A DNA stretch of 64,000 nt from Capniomyces stellatus. Taxonomy: Eukaryota > Kickxellomycota > Harpellomycetes > Harpellales > Legeriomycetaceae. Position numbers and translations under genes: made by a program. Every line of letters begins with the position of its first letter. Position 1 is the first letter of the stretch. Below the pieces are notes generated by a model. That model saw only the letters and a program-made list of their open reading frames with translations. It was not told the origin of the DNA and did not search any database. Shown here piece by piece: positions 21,686 through 34,100 of this stretch. The stretch is from NCBI GenBank assembly GCA_001661515.1, contig LUVW01000014.1:310001-374000 (forward strand), read 5' to 3'.

Positions 21686-24600
21686 TTAGCGACTCTTACG
21701 GCCAGTGCTTGAGCTTGAATTAGAACTAGAAGACTTCTTCTTAAGTCCAGAAGCAGTGTTGGTACCAGAGCTAGAGCCAGCCCTGCCCTTCCCCTTCGCG
21801 TTCTTTCCTTTGATCCCCGAACCATTTCCTTTTTTCACAACAACCAGTTTGTCGCCTAAACTTGACTCGGTACCAGCTCCTTCATCATCACTGCCATTTG
21901 ATCCGTCATCTTCAACATCCATTTCAACATCGTCCTCATCAGCAACGTCCTCCAGGTCTGGCTTCTCTTGGGTTCCCTCAAGTGCAGATACCTTTGACTT
22001 GAGCTTGGATTTCGAGGCTGCCGTTTTGTCCAAGCCAGAGTATCTGTGGCTGGTTTTGTTGTACTGCCTAGTAAATGCTGTCTTTACCTTTGTTTCTATC
22101 AGCGAAGCCAACGGCTTTTTGCCCCTTGGGACCAACACCAAATCCCCAATCGAGTCCCAATCCTCCCTTGTCAAATTATACTCATCCATGTATTCAATAA
22201 CCGGTTCAATTCCCTTAGCTCCGTCTTTTATCATTGGTTTTGTTAAGGCATAGTTGAGATTTGACAGGTAGGATAGTCGGACTTGCGTCTTGTCGCCTGA
22301 GATCTTTGTATGTAAGTGCGAATTGAGCTCTGCAAGCAGCCTCATGTTTTTGCCGGTAGACGAGTTTTTACCCAACCAACTATCAACACAGTATTCAACC
22401 AAATTGTTTGTTTTTTCATTTAATGTTTTAGAGAGGTGTTTTAACGTTACTTTTCAACACGTACTGTTATTTTTTTTAAATGTGCAGGATCAGTAAGCAT
22501 ATAGAACAAGCATTACCTTGGGAAGTTGTACATGGAGTTACGACTACCAGTCACAAAATAAGCTGGACGGACACAAGACATTACTGAGTGGTTCGACATT
22601 AAACTCCAGTTTTGAGATCTATAAGTAGAAATAAACAAAGCAGTGTTAAACCACAAGAAAACAAGAAAACAAAAAAACAAGAAAACAAGAAAACAAGAAA
22701 ACAAGAAAACAAGAAAACAAGAAAACAAGAAAACTAGTAATCGGCTGTGATACGCCAAAACCTACTGTTGTATAACTGCGTCAATAAGATCTGCCTCGGA
22801 TATCGAGTCAGCAGCTCTGCTTAGCATTTCCAAGTTGGCAGCCTCATAAGGTGCCTTGACCGACTTGGCCAGATTTGAATTGTTGGAAATATAGTTTTCC
22901 TACATAATGACAGTATTTAAATATATTACATTGCTTTTATATACAAGTCAACAAATATGTTGTATATATTTGCATCGGATTATGGCGTGATTGACGTTAT
23001 ATGCAGTTATGTTTTATCAATCGTGACGTCTTACCTGAATCATCAAAGGAATAATAGAGTAGTCATTAAAGTACAAGTTGACTTTTTCGTAAAAAGGAGT
23101 TTCTCTGTAAGCTCCTGCATTCAAAAACATCCCAATGACGTCAAATGGCCCGGTCTTTGTTTCTTTTTTATTAAACTGCGAGCTGGGTTGCGTTAATTAT
23201 ACAGTAAAACGATATTAGAGCTGATTTTTGGATTATTTATGATTGTATTGATATTGCTAGTACATATGTAATCGAGCTTACAATTGCTTTCCCTGGTCGT
23301 AGCTCATCGTGTTGTTTTTGAGTTTCCAAGTTGACAGTATATTCAGAATCTGTCTCATATCTGACCTTGTCGAGTTTGCCAACTGGTCAATTGCGTTTGG
23401 ATCGGCTCTCAACCCTTCTCTGTGGCAGATTGTCATCAATCTAGATCGAAGACTCGCCGCCTGAGGTCTAACATTTATTTCCGTCAAAGCAATATAATCG
23501 TCAAAATAATATACTCGGCAAAATACTTTACTAGTCAAAATAATACACACCACCAAAATGGATCGTGCAGAGTCTAACAACTTACTTTTGAAATCTAATA
23601 TCGACACAATGATTGGCCAATGATCGCACTTTCTGGTCCATTCTATCATTGCAGATACATATTATTGGAACCTACATTCGCAAACAAATGCACACATACA
23701 TACATACATACAGGGAGGAGATGTTAATAAGACGTCGTATTTTACATTTACTATGCAATTACATCATATTTGACACAAATGATTTATACCTGTGTCTTGT
23801 CAATGATTTTGATCAACTCGGCAACACCACCTCTATCGCCACCTGACATTCCATCAACTTCATCCATAATCGCCACAGTGTTCCCCTTGCTCACTTTTGG
23901 CAACTCTTTAAACTAGATTTATTCAACAAACCACAATTTACTATTGGATTTCATTCTGCTTTTGTCTATTAAACGTTCATTGAAATATATTTTATCATTA
24001 CCGCTCCGCTGCCACTCTTGTTCATGTACTCTAGCATGGTGTGATTTCCTGACAATATCCCCAATTGGTTCTACCCGTATAAATATTATATTTAGTAACA
24101 TTCACGACATCCACAACGTTATAAGCCAATCCTATTAAAATACCAGCCATTATTCCTTACAGAAATCGACTCTTTGTTCCTGGTGTCGCTAGCATTGTAC
24201 TCTACAATATCCATCCCAAGTTTCTTTGCCACCAGATGCGCTGTTGTCGTTTTGCCTATTCCTGGAAATCCTGAAATCAACACAGCTCTTTCCCCCTTTT
24301 TGTTTGTCGGTTTCCTACGTTATTTAAATTCGTTTGTATATATCAGCATTTGTAGAGTTACTACGCTATACTTTTGTCAGTCGTCTTTGTACTTGCAACG
24401 CTTTGGCAACTCTGCTATCCGTATTACACAACTTACCATTCCCTAAGCCATTTTAAAAGATTCTCGATTGCTGATTTATTTCCACAGATTTCATTCAAGT
24501 CTTTAGGTTTATATTTATCTGCCCATAGCCCACTAACCGCAGCTTCTCTATATTTAAAAGGAGGGAGGGAGAGTTAACAAAAATATGTATAGTCGCTCAA

Positions 24601-27015
24601 TCAAAGCCAATGTCAACGTTAGTTTATTATTATGTTGACCAACTTTTACTAAGTTATATATCAGCAGTTACTTTTTAGCTGGCTCCTGTGATTTGCTATG
24701 GTTGACTTGCTTCACATCAGACTCTTTTTTGCTAGAATCTTTTTGCTTGTGTGTTATTGGGTGGTGTTTTATTGGGCGGTGTTGACTCGCTTCCTCTATT
24801 TTTCTTCCTTCTTCTTCTTCCTCTACCTCTTCCTCCTTCACTTCTTTAGCTGGTTTAAGTTCTTCTTCAGCCTGTTCTTCAGATCCATCAAGTTCTTCGT
24901 CTACTTCCGCCAATTCATTTGGTCCAGGTTTGAACATCTCTACAAATGCTACGAATGAGTCTTCGTCTAAACTTGGGGTCTTGTTCTTCTTTGCGCCCTT
25001 TATTTTACTGGACCCTGGACTCTCGCCAACAATCAAAAATGTTGTCTTTGAGCTAACCGCTGTTGTAACTCGCCCGCCATACCTTTTTACTACATCTGTC
25101 ACTGCCTCCCTGGAAAATGACGGGAGATTTCCTGTGAGCACAAATGTCATATTCTAAAAGCAAATCAACGGGTGACTTAATGTCAGTTTCTTCTCACAAC
25201 TCTATTTAAGTTACCATAATTTTATTGCCGAAATTACCAGCCGTCATTTATTTACTTACTGCTAAACACCCTGGACGCCCAACTGGCGGATCCCGACTCC
25301 CCAAAGTGTCCGGCTCGCCGCCTTTATTCCCCCAAGGACTATCCAGGAAGCAATAGCAAAAGCAAAAGCGAAAGTGTTAAAAATCAAAAGCAAAACCAAA
25401 ATTAAATGTGTTAAGAACCAAAAGTGGTAAAAAGCAATTTAAATTTTAGTCTTTAACTCTAGATTTCAAACTACATAACCCTTCCTAATCCTCCGCCCAA
25501 AAAAAATAAGGCAAACTAAATTCATAAACATTAAAAAAAAAAAATACACTTACTTGAACTCTGATTTCTCAACATCAGGAAGATCCTCGCTTAAAGTCAC
25601 CTTCACTCCAGCAGCCAACGCCTCTTGAGCGATTACCTCCTTTGACCGAATCCCGCCTATTGAGATATCTGCTTTGCTTGAACTTGCTTTGCTGGCTCGA
25701 GGCTCCTTCTTTTTTGCTTGCGCAGTTTGCTTGGCTTCTTCCACCACCTCTTCCACCTCCTCCTCTTCTTCTTTATACATCCTAGTCCTTCTGCTGCTTT
25801 TGGTCTCTTCTCTTAATTTCTTCAAGTCGGCCTCATCTTTTTTTATCTGAGCTGCAGAAATCTCTTTATCATCTTTGTATTCGTCTTCTGACTCTTCAAA
25901 GTCTAGTTCTGATTCATCAGAATCTTCAATTTTCAATTGCATTTTATTAGATGTCTCTCTCTTAGGTCTTTTAGTTATTTCAACTGTTGGCTATTAATTT
26001 GTAGTTCAATCAACAATTAATAACCACCACTCTCTGCCATATATTTTTGGCTTTGTTATTTTGTCCTATCTGCCACCAAAGCACCACGCGTCAAACACAC
26101 AGTACCCTGATTGGATGACTGACTTATACATACCTTTGACTTCTTGCTTGTTGTTGGTGTGCTAAAGAAATCCGTAGGACTGATTTCCTCCAACTCAGGC
26201 TCCTTTTTGACTAGTTTGCTTGCTACTTGCTTTTTTGACTTTTTAACAACTGTATCAAAGTCATCGTCACCATCAGATAACCTATTATCAGTTTATAATT
26301 ACTCACTCGCTTAAACTATCTTTCTTTAATAACTAAATGCTATTATTACAGTCCGACCCAAATATTTATTTATTCATTTTTGAATCAAAGTGACAAGTGG
26401 TTTCAACCAAATAACTTTCTACTTACTCTAATTATCAATTCGATTATTATTACATTTGTATTACAACGCGTTTAGTATAATAAAATCAACATTTGTTAGC
26501 CATTTTCAATATTAAATACAGCATATCCACATACATAGCTGATGCTAGATCAGAGCAAGTATGCATTTTATACTAAATAGTTATTTTTATAATAAACAGT
26601 ACATTATATACAAAGTAGTAAATTATGTATTTGGACTCAATGTACCTTTTATCTGCCGTTTTTTTGCTGCGGCGTTTCTTTGGATCCCTTCTGTGTCCTA
26701 TTCCAGCGTTTGCATTTAATTACAAGTACCGGTTTACATATTTAGTTTGATTTTTTTTTGATCCAGAAAGGCTCAATATACATTATCGTGGTTGCTGTAA
26801 ATGCACTATGTCATATCCTGTATATTAGAGATAACGCTAAAAGTCACTGTTACTACTCAAGAAAAACCCGCAGCAATTTTTTGAGGAGCTTCCATCAGCC
26901 TTAAGCCCCGGTTTAAATGCATTACCTTTCCTGTCTGCTCAGTCCCACGCTTTCTCTTTTCTGCAGTTTTATTTGCTTTGTCGAGATTCTTCATAAAGTA
27001 ACTTTTTAAATCCAT
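21686..27015 (-). CDS. RFC1: Replication factor C large subunit
   Basis: Large subunit of the PCNA clamp loader, about 1,020 aa. Exons: 27015-about 26926, about 26697-26646, 26281-26134, 25990-25554, 25338-25260, 25153-24672, 24547-24437, 24314-24161, 24070-24002, 23912-23790, 23671-23586, 23467-23282, 23182-23035, 22899-22766, 22618-22517, 22379-21686. Start MDLKSYFMKN resembles the PIP-like N-terminus. Acidic/basic linkers precede a BRCT domain (FVLTGNLPSFSREAV ... YGGRVT). The AAA+ core has Walker A GFPGIGKTT, NASDTRNK, Walker B IMDEVDGM and sensor CICNDR; then RSDMRQILNILSTW, GPFDV and SWLGKNSSTGK of the C-terminal domain, and a Lys/Ser-rich tail. All junctions from exon 3 onward close in phase. 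The exon 1/2 junction does not: phase fits only with a GTGGGA donor at 26948 or an unseen microexon. Confidence 0.95.
22650..22733. repeat. 8-bp tandem repeat (gaaaacaa)n in an RFC1 intron
   Basis: About nine copies of gaaaacaa, one with a substitution, within the 22619-22765 intron. Confidence 0.9.
23690..23711. repeat. (cata)n microsatellite in an RFC1 intron
   Basis: Five tandem cata/tacа-type tetramers between cacacata and cagggagg, inside the 23672-23789 intron. Confidence 0.7.
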
Positions 27016-28495
27016 TTTTTCTTCCTTTTTTATAGTTTTTATTTTTGCAAGTCCTACTGTTTTTTCCTATATATTTAAATAGGGACATTGATCTTTGTTA
27101 TTATTCGTTCTGGAACCATCACTAGCAAGTTTGAACTCTCTATATCCATTAATATCGCGCCTTAATATACTTGATCAAAGCGCTTTTATCGTTTATATCG
27201 CGCACTCTAATGCATGCTTTGCTTTAATCCAGGCTGTTGTTCTTAAAGCAACTTTGCGATGATAAACCTATTAAGTATGCCTTTGGCGGGTGGGTTTGAC
27301 ATATACTAGTTTGCTCTTCAACACTTACTTTTGTAATGCTTGCAAAAGAATTGTTTTTTTGGCTCAGTGACTAAATATCAGTTAAATAATTGAGTGTTTC
27401 GATTAGAGAAAAGACAAAGGATCGTGAGTGTATGGATTCACTTGAAGTATATTTTAGTTTGTAAATCTGCGCTATAAAATGTTTAAGCTATGTTGTTTGA
27501 TTCCGAATTAGCTCTGCTTGGCTAAAAGGTCTAGTATATTTAAATATGTTTAACTCGACTAATTTAGGCTAAAGTAATTCGCATTTTGTTTTAGTCACCT
27601 TGTTTTTATATACGCTTGAATGCTGTATTTGATGGAAAAGTTTTGATAGCTTGCGTATCCTGTTTGCTTTTCAGTATTGTTCTTGATATCATTCTTTGGT
27701 TTTGTTTTCGTAATATATTCGCTAATTTTCTAAAATTAAGTAAAAATAAACACCAAGACTCAATTAAAGTCGAGTAAATTGATCAAAGAATAAACATTTG
27801 AGCTTGTACACCCATTCAATTGAAATTAGGAGCTTCTGTTTGTTTACTTTACTTTCCAACCATTTTTTAGCCAATAAAATCCGGTATAATGCAATCCATG
27901 TACGCCAAATTAGAGTAGGCTAAAACTGTAATATTTTCTTTTTTTTATTGAAATTTGAAGCTGTAATATTTTCATTCATTGAGATTACAGAAACCTGAAA
28001 AATAAACTACAGCATGCAAGAAATGCGCGTTTCTCGCGCATAGTGAAACCATCCAAAGAAAGAAAAAAAGTAAATATTAATTGTATTAGAAAACATTTTG
28101 TATAACAGGAGAAAGTCTTTTTTTTGAATCGAATCGTAAGATAATATATTGCGAAATAAATGTAAGGGGGCATTGGTATTCCGAGGCCCGTAGATTCTCA
28201 AAGTCGCATCTGGTTGATCAGATACAACAGATTGGTAATTTAAAGGATAGAGTTATATATAAAAAAATTGTGATAAAGCTAGAATAGCATCAAGGACAGA
28301 ACCAGGTCTATCTTGAACATCGAGTAACCAGAAAATACGTGCCCTCCTCGCTCCCATGATGGATATAAGTACCAGGGGCTATATGGCAATATTCGTACGG
28401 ACGAGGCTTGTTTTATTCACACGCTTGCAACGAATGGCATACACTTGTTTATTTAGCCAAAAAAAAGTCAAACCACTCATTTTTTTATATTGAAT
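27016..28495. other. Intergenic
   Basis: Promoter side of RFC1 and the 3' flank of the CCCH gene. No supported gene, only ORFs under 65 codons. A poly-T run lies near 27940. Confidence 0.55.
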
Positions 28496-30627
28496 TTAAA
28501 CCACTCTTTTTTGGCCAGCGACGCGTCTTCGCCTTTTGCCTACAGCTATGGAGCTATTTGGGGTAATGGGATGGATGAAAATGCATGCATTTCCCTGTTT
28601 GCAATTAGGAAATTTCTTGCATATCTTTGCTGTTTTTATGTTTTCAAGGGCGTTGTTGAGAGGGCCGCTTTTGCTTGATTGTGGCTCGGTGCCGATATAG
28701 CCGCTGTTTAGCTCCTTTCCCACGGGCTTAATCGATTGTTGTGCAGCAGAACCGCTGTTACTCACTCTTTCGCTTTTGTTTACTCTTGTTCTGTTTTTAG
28801 TGTGTTTGCTTAATCTCATGACTTTGTCTGTGTTCTCTGGGCCTTTAAACCTGAAATGATTATTCATTTCTGTTCCTCTGTTTAGAGCAGCCGCGTTTCT
28901 CCCGCCTCTACTATTACCATAGTTGGCGTCTATATGTCTTTTAGCGCTTGTGCTGCTAGTTGTGCTATTCGATCCCTCTGAATCTAACCCGTCAAAAGAG
29001 GCTTTAGGTGACAACTTCTTGCTGCCATTTCTGACTTTGGCAGAGCCTTTACTCTTTGTTGGTGATTCGGAAAACGCGTCGGGTTTCTTTACTCCGCCAT
29101 TAAGTCCCCTGTTTGCCCTGCTGATCATGCTCGGTGATGCCCTTTTCAGTATCAAATCAAGCTCCCCAACGCCCTTGTCGGTATGTGAGATAGGCTTGCT
29201 TGATCCTCCTGAGTTGGGCTTGTTTACAGCCAGCTTCTTGGCGCCCTCTTTTTCAAAAAACGCTTTTGCTACACCATATATCTCGTTTCTATTGGTATGT
29301 GCACGCATGGTGCTCTTTTCACTGTGGTTGAGGCTTATTGTGTTTTGTACTTGACCATTGGCGGTTAGTTCCTCGTGTTTATCCGAGTCCTCAAACACCT
29401 TAACTAGCTCGTCTACATGTAGTTAGCAAAGCAATTATGCATTAAATGCAATTGGCATGTTGTTTTCAAGGTTTACAGCTTATTTATGTCGAATATGCGC
29501 CAGTTTAAGGCGTTGATAGCAATCGAATGTTATCAAAAGTGAAAGCCACTTACCAACCTTTCCAACAACACCAACACTCGGGTTTATTGTCATGTCTCTG
29601 TTTCCAAGTGATCCGTGACTCTCGAAAGAGCTTTTTTGCTTTATATAAGAATCAAACCGCTCTTCTCCAACAGCATTTATGTTGTGGCTCAACGTATGGA
29701 CATCTAAACCGCTAGAGCTGCTAGAACCATGGTTGTCCAATTTAAAACTATTGATGTCCTTGTCTTTGATAGGCACTATTCTATAGCCTCCCAGGTTTTG
29801 ATCGGTTGCAGCTGTCAAAGTAGAAGCATCATTTGTTTTATTGGTGCCTTGGGTATTGGAATCACTGTTACCTACTTTTTTACACCCAAAGATTGAGTCA
29901 ACAATGATAGTAACACCATCCGTTGGCTTTAAAACATTCAGCAAAATAGTGCCAATAGACAGCAACATTAAACTCGCTATTTACTACTTGGCTGAGCTAC
30001 TGCTAAAAATACAATAAATAAATAAAAAGAACTGGCGCTGTAAACCAACCTGTACTATTATTGCATGTGCCTGACGAGCCCATATCCTTTTGAGTATACT
30101 TAAGTACCGAGACTTGGTTTGTACTTGTTTCATTAACAATTGAATTTGAAACCTGGATCGCGTTATATTCTGAATCATTGGCAGAATCGAGAAGACTGCT
30201 CTCTAATTGTTATTTTTATAGTATTAATAATGTCTACTTTTTTTTAAAAAAAAGGTGATTATAAACTCGCAAATATTGTCCTGAAACCAGGGAATACTAT
30301 ATCTCTACAACTACGCGCTATTTTGCTAAAATCTTGACTTGTTACATGCCAGCTACCATGTAAATCTGCCATGAGCTAATCAAATGTGCGAATTGCATTT
30401 AAGCTACTTGAACTGTCAATCAAAATAGTGTTAAAGCTATACCATAAAGGAAAGAGAGTAATTGAGTGTGTCGGTGCATTCTGGCTTAATAGCCGAACGT
30501 TGACCTTACCTTCATCGGGATTTGCGATTCTATCAGGTGATCTGCTTTTGATGTAATATGAAAATAAGTATACTAACAAGGCCACGACTACCAAGCTCGA
30601 CAGAGCTAGCCAGGTAACCATTATCAT
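28496..30627 (-). CDS. Predicted membrane-anchored CCCH zinc-finger protein
   Basis: Four exons, 30627-30510, 30202-30050, 29976-29554 and 29412-28496, join in matching phase 1 at every junction to give 536 aa. The N-terminus MIMVTWLALSSLVVVALLVY is a clear transmembrane or signal-anchor helix followed by KSRSPDR. A second moderately hydrophobic stretch (LMLLSIGTILLNVL) opens exon 3. The middle is long, Ser/Asn/Lys-rich and probably disordered. The C-terminus holds one CCCH finger, C-KKFPN-C-KQGNA-C-IFI-H (Cx5Cx5Cx3H, the Nab2/ZC3H14 spacing), then a basic tail GKRRRRVAGQKR. I do not recognise the whole protein. The combination of a membrane helix and an RNA-type finger is unusual, and exons 1-3 could belong to a separate gene; only the phase match links them. 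Confidence 0.55.
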
Positions 30628-31015
30628 CGCCTATGTGCTATCACCAAGTGGGTTGGGGTGATATACTTGCTGTAGGTATTTATAGTACTGACAAGTCTTG
30701 AGACTGTTGTTTAGTAAGGGTGGGTTTATTGAATTAAATAGTAAATTTCAGTTTAAAGTAAAAATAATTAAATAGTTGATTCAGCTCTATTAACAAAAAA
30801 TTGACAGTTTGCCAACATCAGACCAGAAAAGATTTTGGCAATTAAGTAAACAAATTTAATTTGATTATAAATAAATTAATATAATAAATCCCTTCCAATT
30901 TTAAATGTTTTTTGATCTAGCGCTTTACCTACTCGCTCAGCAAAAAATTGATCGCCTATTAAACTTGAAACATAAACAAATTTTGCTCGTCCTTTTTTTT
31001 TTTTTTTTTTTTGTT
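30628..31015. other. Intergenic up to assembly gap
   Basis: Upstream of the CCCH gene; AT-rich, ending in a long T run before the gap. No gene seen. Confidence 0.5.
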
Positions 31016-31197
31016 NNNNNNNNNNNNNNNNNNNNNNNNNNNNNNNNNNNNNNNNNNNNNNNNNNNNNNNNNNNNNNNNNNNNNNNNNNNNNNNNNNNNN
31101 NNNNNNNNNNNNNNNNNNNNNNNNNNNNNNNNNNNNNNNNNNNNNNNNNNNNNNNNNNNNNNNNNNNNNNNNNNNNNNNNNNNNNNNNNNNNNNNNN
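31016..31197. other. Assembly gap (182 N)
   Basis: Run of Ns flanked by poly-T on the left and a C-rich run on the right. The ORFs that cross it are meaningless. Confidence 0.99.
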
Positions 31198-34100
31198 CCC
31201 TCCCCCCCCCCGACCTCTCGAGTTGTTTCTTTCCATTAATTTTCTGTTTTCTGTTTTCTGTATTCTACAGTAGATGCGATTCTTTATTTGGTAGTGTCGT
31301 TATAACCTGTTTGGCTTGCATAATTGAGCATAAAACCATGCTGTCGTTGTTGCTTTAATTATTGCTCACTTTTTTAATTAGTCCTTCACTGTTACATTTG
31401 CATTTCAGTTAGCCTACTTACTGTTGCAGTTATTAAAACCAAACAAATTACTATAAACTCAGCAACAGGTTCGGGCAAACAACCAAGTCAATAGTGTATT
31501 TAATATGCCACACTAGTAAGTGTAGTTCAAAGTAATAAAACGACACCATATTTAGTGGTTCCGGAATTACGCGAAAACAGTTTCACATGGTGTGTTTGCT
31601 TTTATTGTTAGCATATAAAACAATACAAATTTTTGTGACGCTCATCGCCATACACCTTATTCAAGCAGGCATGTGAAGTTTGTGAGAGTCATAATTGTTG
31701 TTCTTCGGTTGCTATAATGACCAAGACAGCTACACTGCCATGTGCAACATCTGGCTACAAACAAATTGCACCATATCACAGATAATAGCATAAATAATTA
31801 TGCTTCACCACACTACACATTTCGCCATACTTCACCATTTACAAATCATCACTCAGTTTCGGATCTCGACATACCCTCAAAACTTGGCTCTATTACATGT
31901 TATTGGGCGTGGAGCTCTTTATTACCAAACGACTGTCTAGCAATGTATAACGAACTTGTCATCTAGCATCGAATGCTGCCCCATAATCATTTTTGGCGTA
32001 ATGTGTTACTAGCGGAACTCTTAGCACGTCACTTTGTTTCATTTTCTCGCATTGAAACGTAGTAATGGATGGCCTAGAGCTTATTTAGTAAAACATACAT
32101 TGCTCAATGTAAAGAATGTGTATATTGTTTTTGGGGTTTATTTTAGCGGTGAACTGACAATAAAGGAAGTCCCAAGTGACTTTACCAAAAACACCTGACA
32201 TATTTTTTTTAAATAGGCAAAAAAAAGCTTGTATTAGCTTGGTTCGGCTTGGCTTGGCCTTGTATATTCACACATCGATAAGATATTTCTTATAAAATTT
32301 TTACGAATAGCGTAGTGTATCCCACAAATGAATGTACTTTTTGGATTTGTGGACTAGAATTTCAGTGGTTTGTTTATACTACTTTGTGCTGTTGTCATTT
32401 GTAACAATGGTATGTATGGCTACTGGAGGGGGGGTGGGGGTACTAGGTGTGAATTGGAGTTGTGGATCGCAATATAGCATGTGTCGGTAAAGCTAATGTA
32501 GTTAATTATCAGCTTTGGGCAACTTGATGTCTATTTATTTTTGTAACCATGGGAAACATGTGAAACAATCACAATAGGCGTTCTATGCATTTTGCCCACA
32601 CCAAAAATCATAGCACCACCTATTGTCATTTGTCAATACTACTAATTCTACGAATCTATAAGGCTGCGTTGGTAATTAAATGGGTAAAAAAGTGGAAAAA
32701 AACACCGAAAAGGCGAAAAAAATGAAAGCTAGGTGGTTATATTTAACCAAGTGGTAGATGGAATGGAATCTATTATAGTCGCGGTAGGATTTAGCCAGCA
32801 TTGGCCTTAGTTAATTGGTGTATATTTTCGGTGGTGGTTTAAAGATCAATTGACCTCAATAAAAAAAACGAAACTTGGCTAGAGAACCGTTTAATTATTT
32901 GGCTAATGGTCAGACTATACTTAGCGTTAAAGCTTCCGGATATTTGTTCACTTTTTGAGCCATTTAAACTACTATTAAGTGCAAAAAAGAAAAAAAAATA
33001 TTAAAAAAAATAATGATATCCCCACCACTGTCAGAACAAAATGACAGGTCACGCACTTGCATTGCCTAATTGGATTGTTTAAATATCCGCTGCTTTATTA
33101 TCAACTAAACCTCGCCAACGCCTAGTATGCAGACTTCTTGAAAAAGCTTTATTGGTTTACACCAGATCACTCTCGAGTTCCAAACAGATCTTTTGTATAC
33201 ACATTTACAAGTCTGCTTTACATTGGAATACTGGTTTAGTTTTGTTATACCTAGGCTTTGGAACTCGGCTTTTAGCTCCAGCTTCAAAATGAATATGGCT
33301 ATACCTTGCTTGAAGGAATCTCCGCGCTTGTTACTATACATTCAAAAATATGTCTATTTCGTATGAATCAAGTAATATAATCGCTGGTCACTCTGATAAA
33401 CAGACAGTCATTGTCAACAAATGCATACATACGCAATTATACCAATACTTTGATTAATTTGCATTTAAATGGTAGAAATGAGTGTACGCTCTGATTAGCG
33501 CTCGAATGGCTATACGTTATATCTTGCTTTAATGTCACATATTTGCGACAAGTTTATTCTCATGACTATTGCGGAAAATATGCCACATTTTAAAATTCGA
33601 AGCGCAATTTGTGTAAGGTGATTATATTGGGGTTCATTTTCTGCCAAACATCTTTCTTCGACAGGGAAGATTGGGGGGTTTTTTTTAGGTTGGTGACATT
33701 TTTTCCACATATAATTGCTCTTGTTATCCTCCTATTCTATAAAATTAATTATACATACATTTTGTAAACATTTTTAATATCAATACTTGGCTTTGTATAA
33801 TATGTTTGATATAAAAAGAAAAAAGAAGTGTAGAAAAAAGTGTAGAAAAGTGTAGAAAAAAGAAGCAAGGAAGGAAAAAAAAAAGTGCTATGCTGACATG
33901 AACAATCACTGTAAAGACATTAAGGCTGATTATTTCCACAATTACCAGTACAACAAAGTAACTATTGTGTGTTCCTAACCTATTTTTTTTATTAGATCCA
34001 AGGACTCATAGATACCGAAATCTATTGCTGTAAAATTTATTCTAGACTCCAAAGGTTCAATCCAACAAAATCACATACCTAACAAGAACAAAGTGTTTAT

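Noticed and set aside
22046..22253. Plus-strand ORFs over the RFC1 last exon
   Set aside because: Antisense shadows of a long conserved coding exon.
30905..31358. ORFs of about 100-120 codons across the N run
   Set aside because: Mostly X residues from the gap; no evidence of coding sequence.
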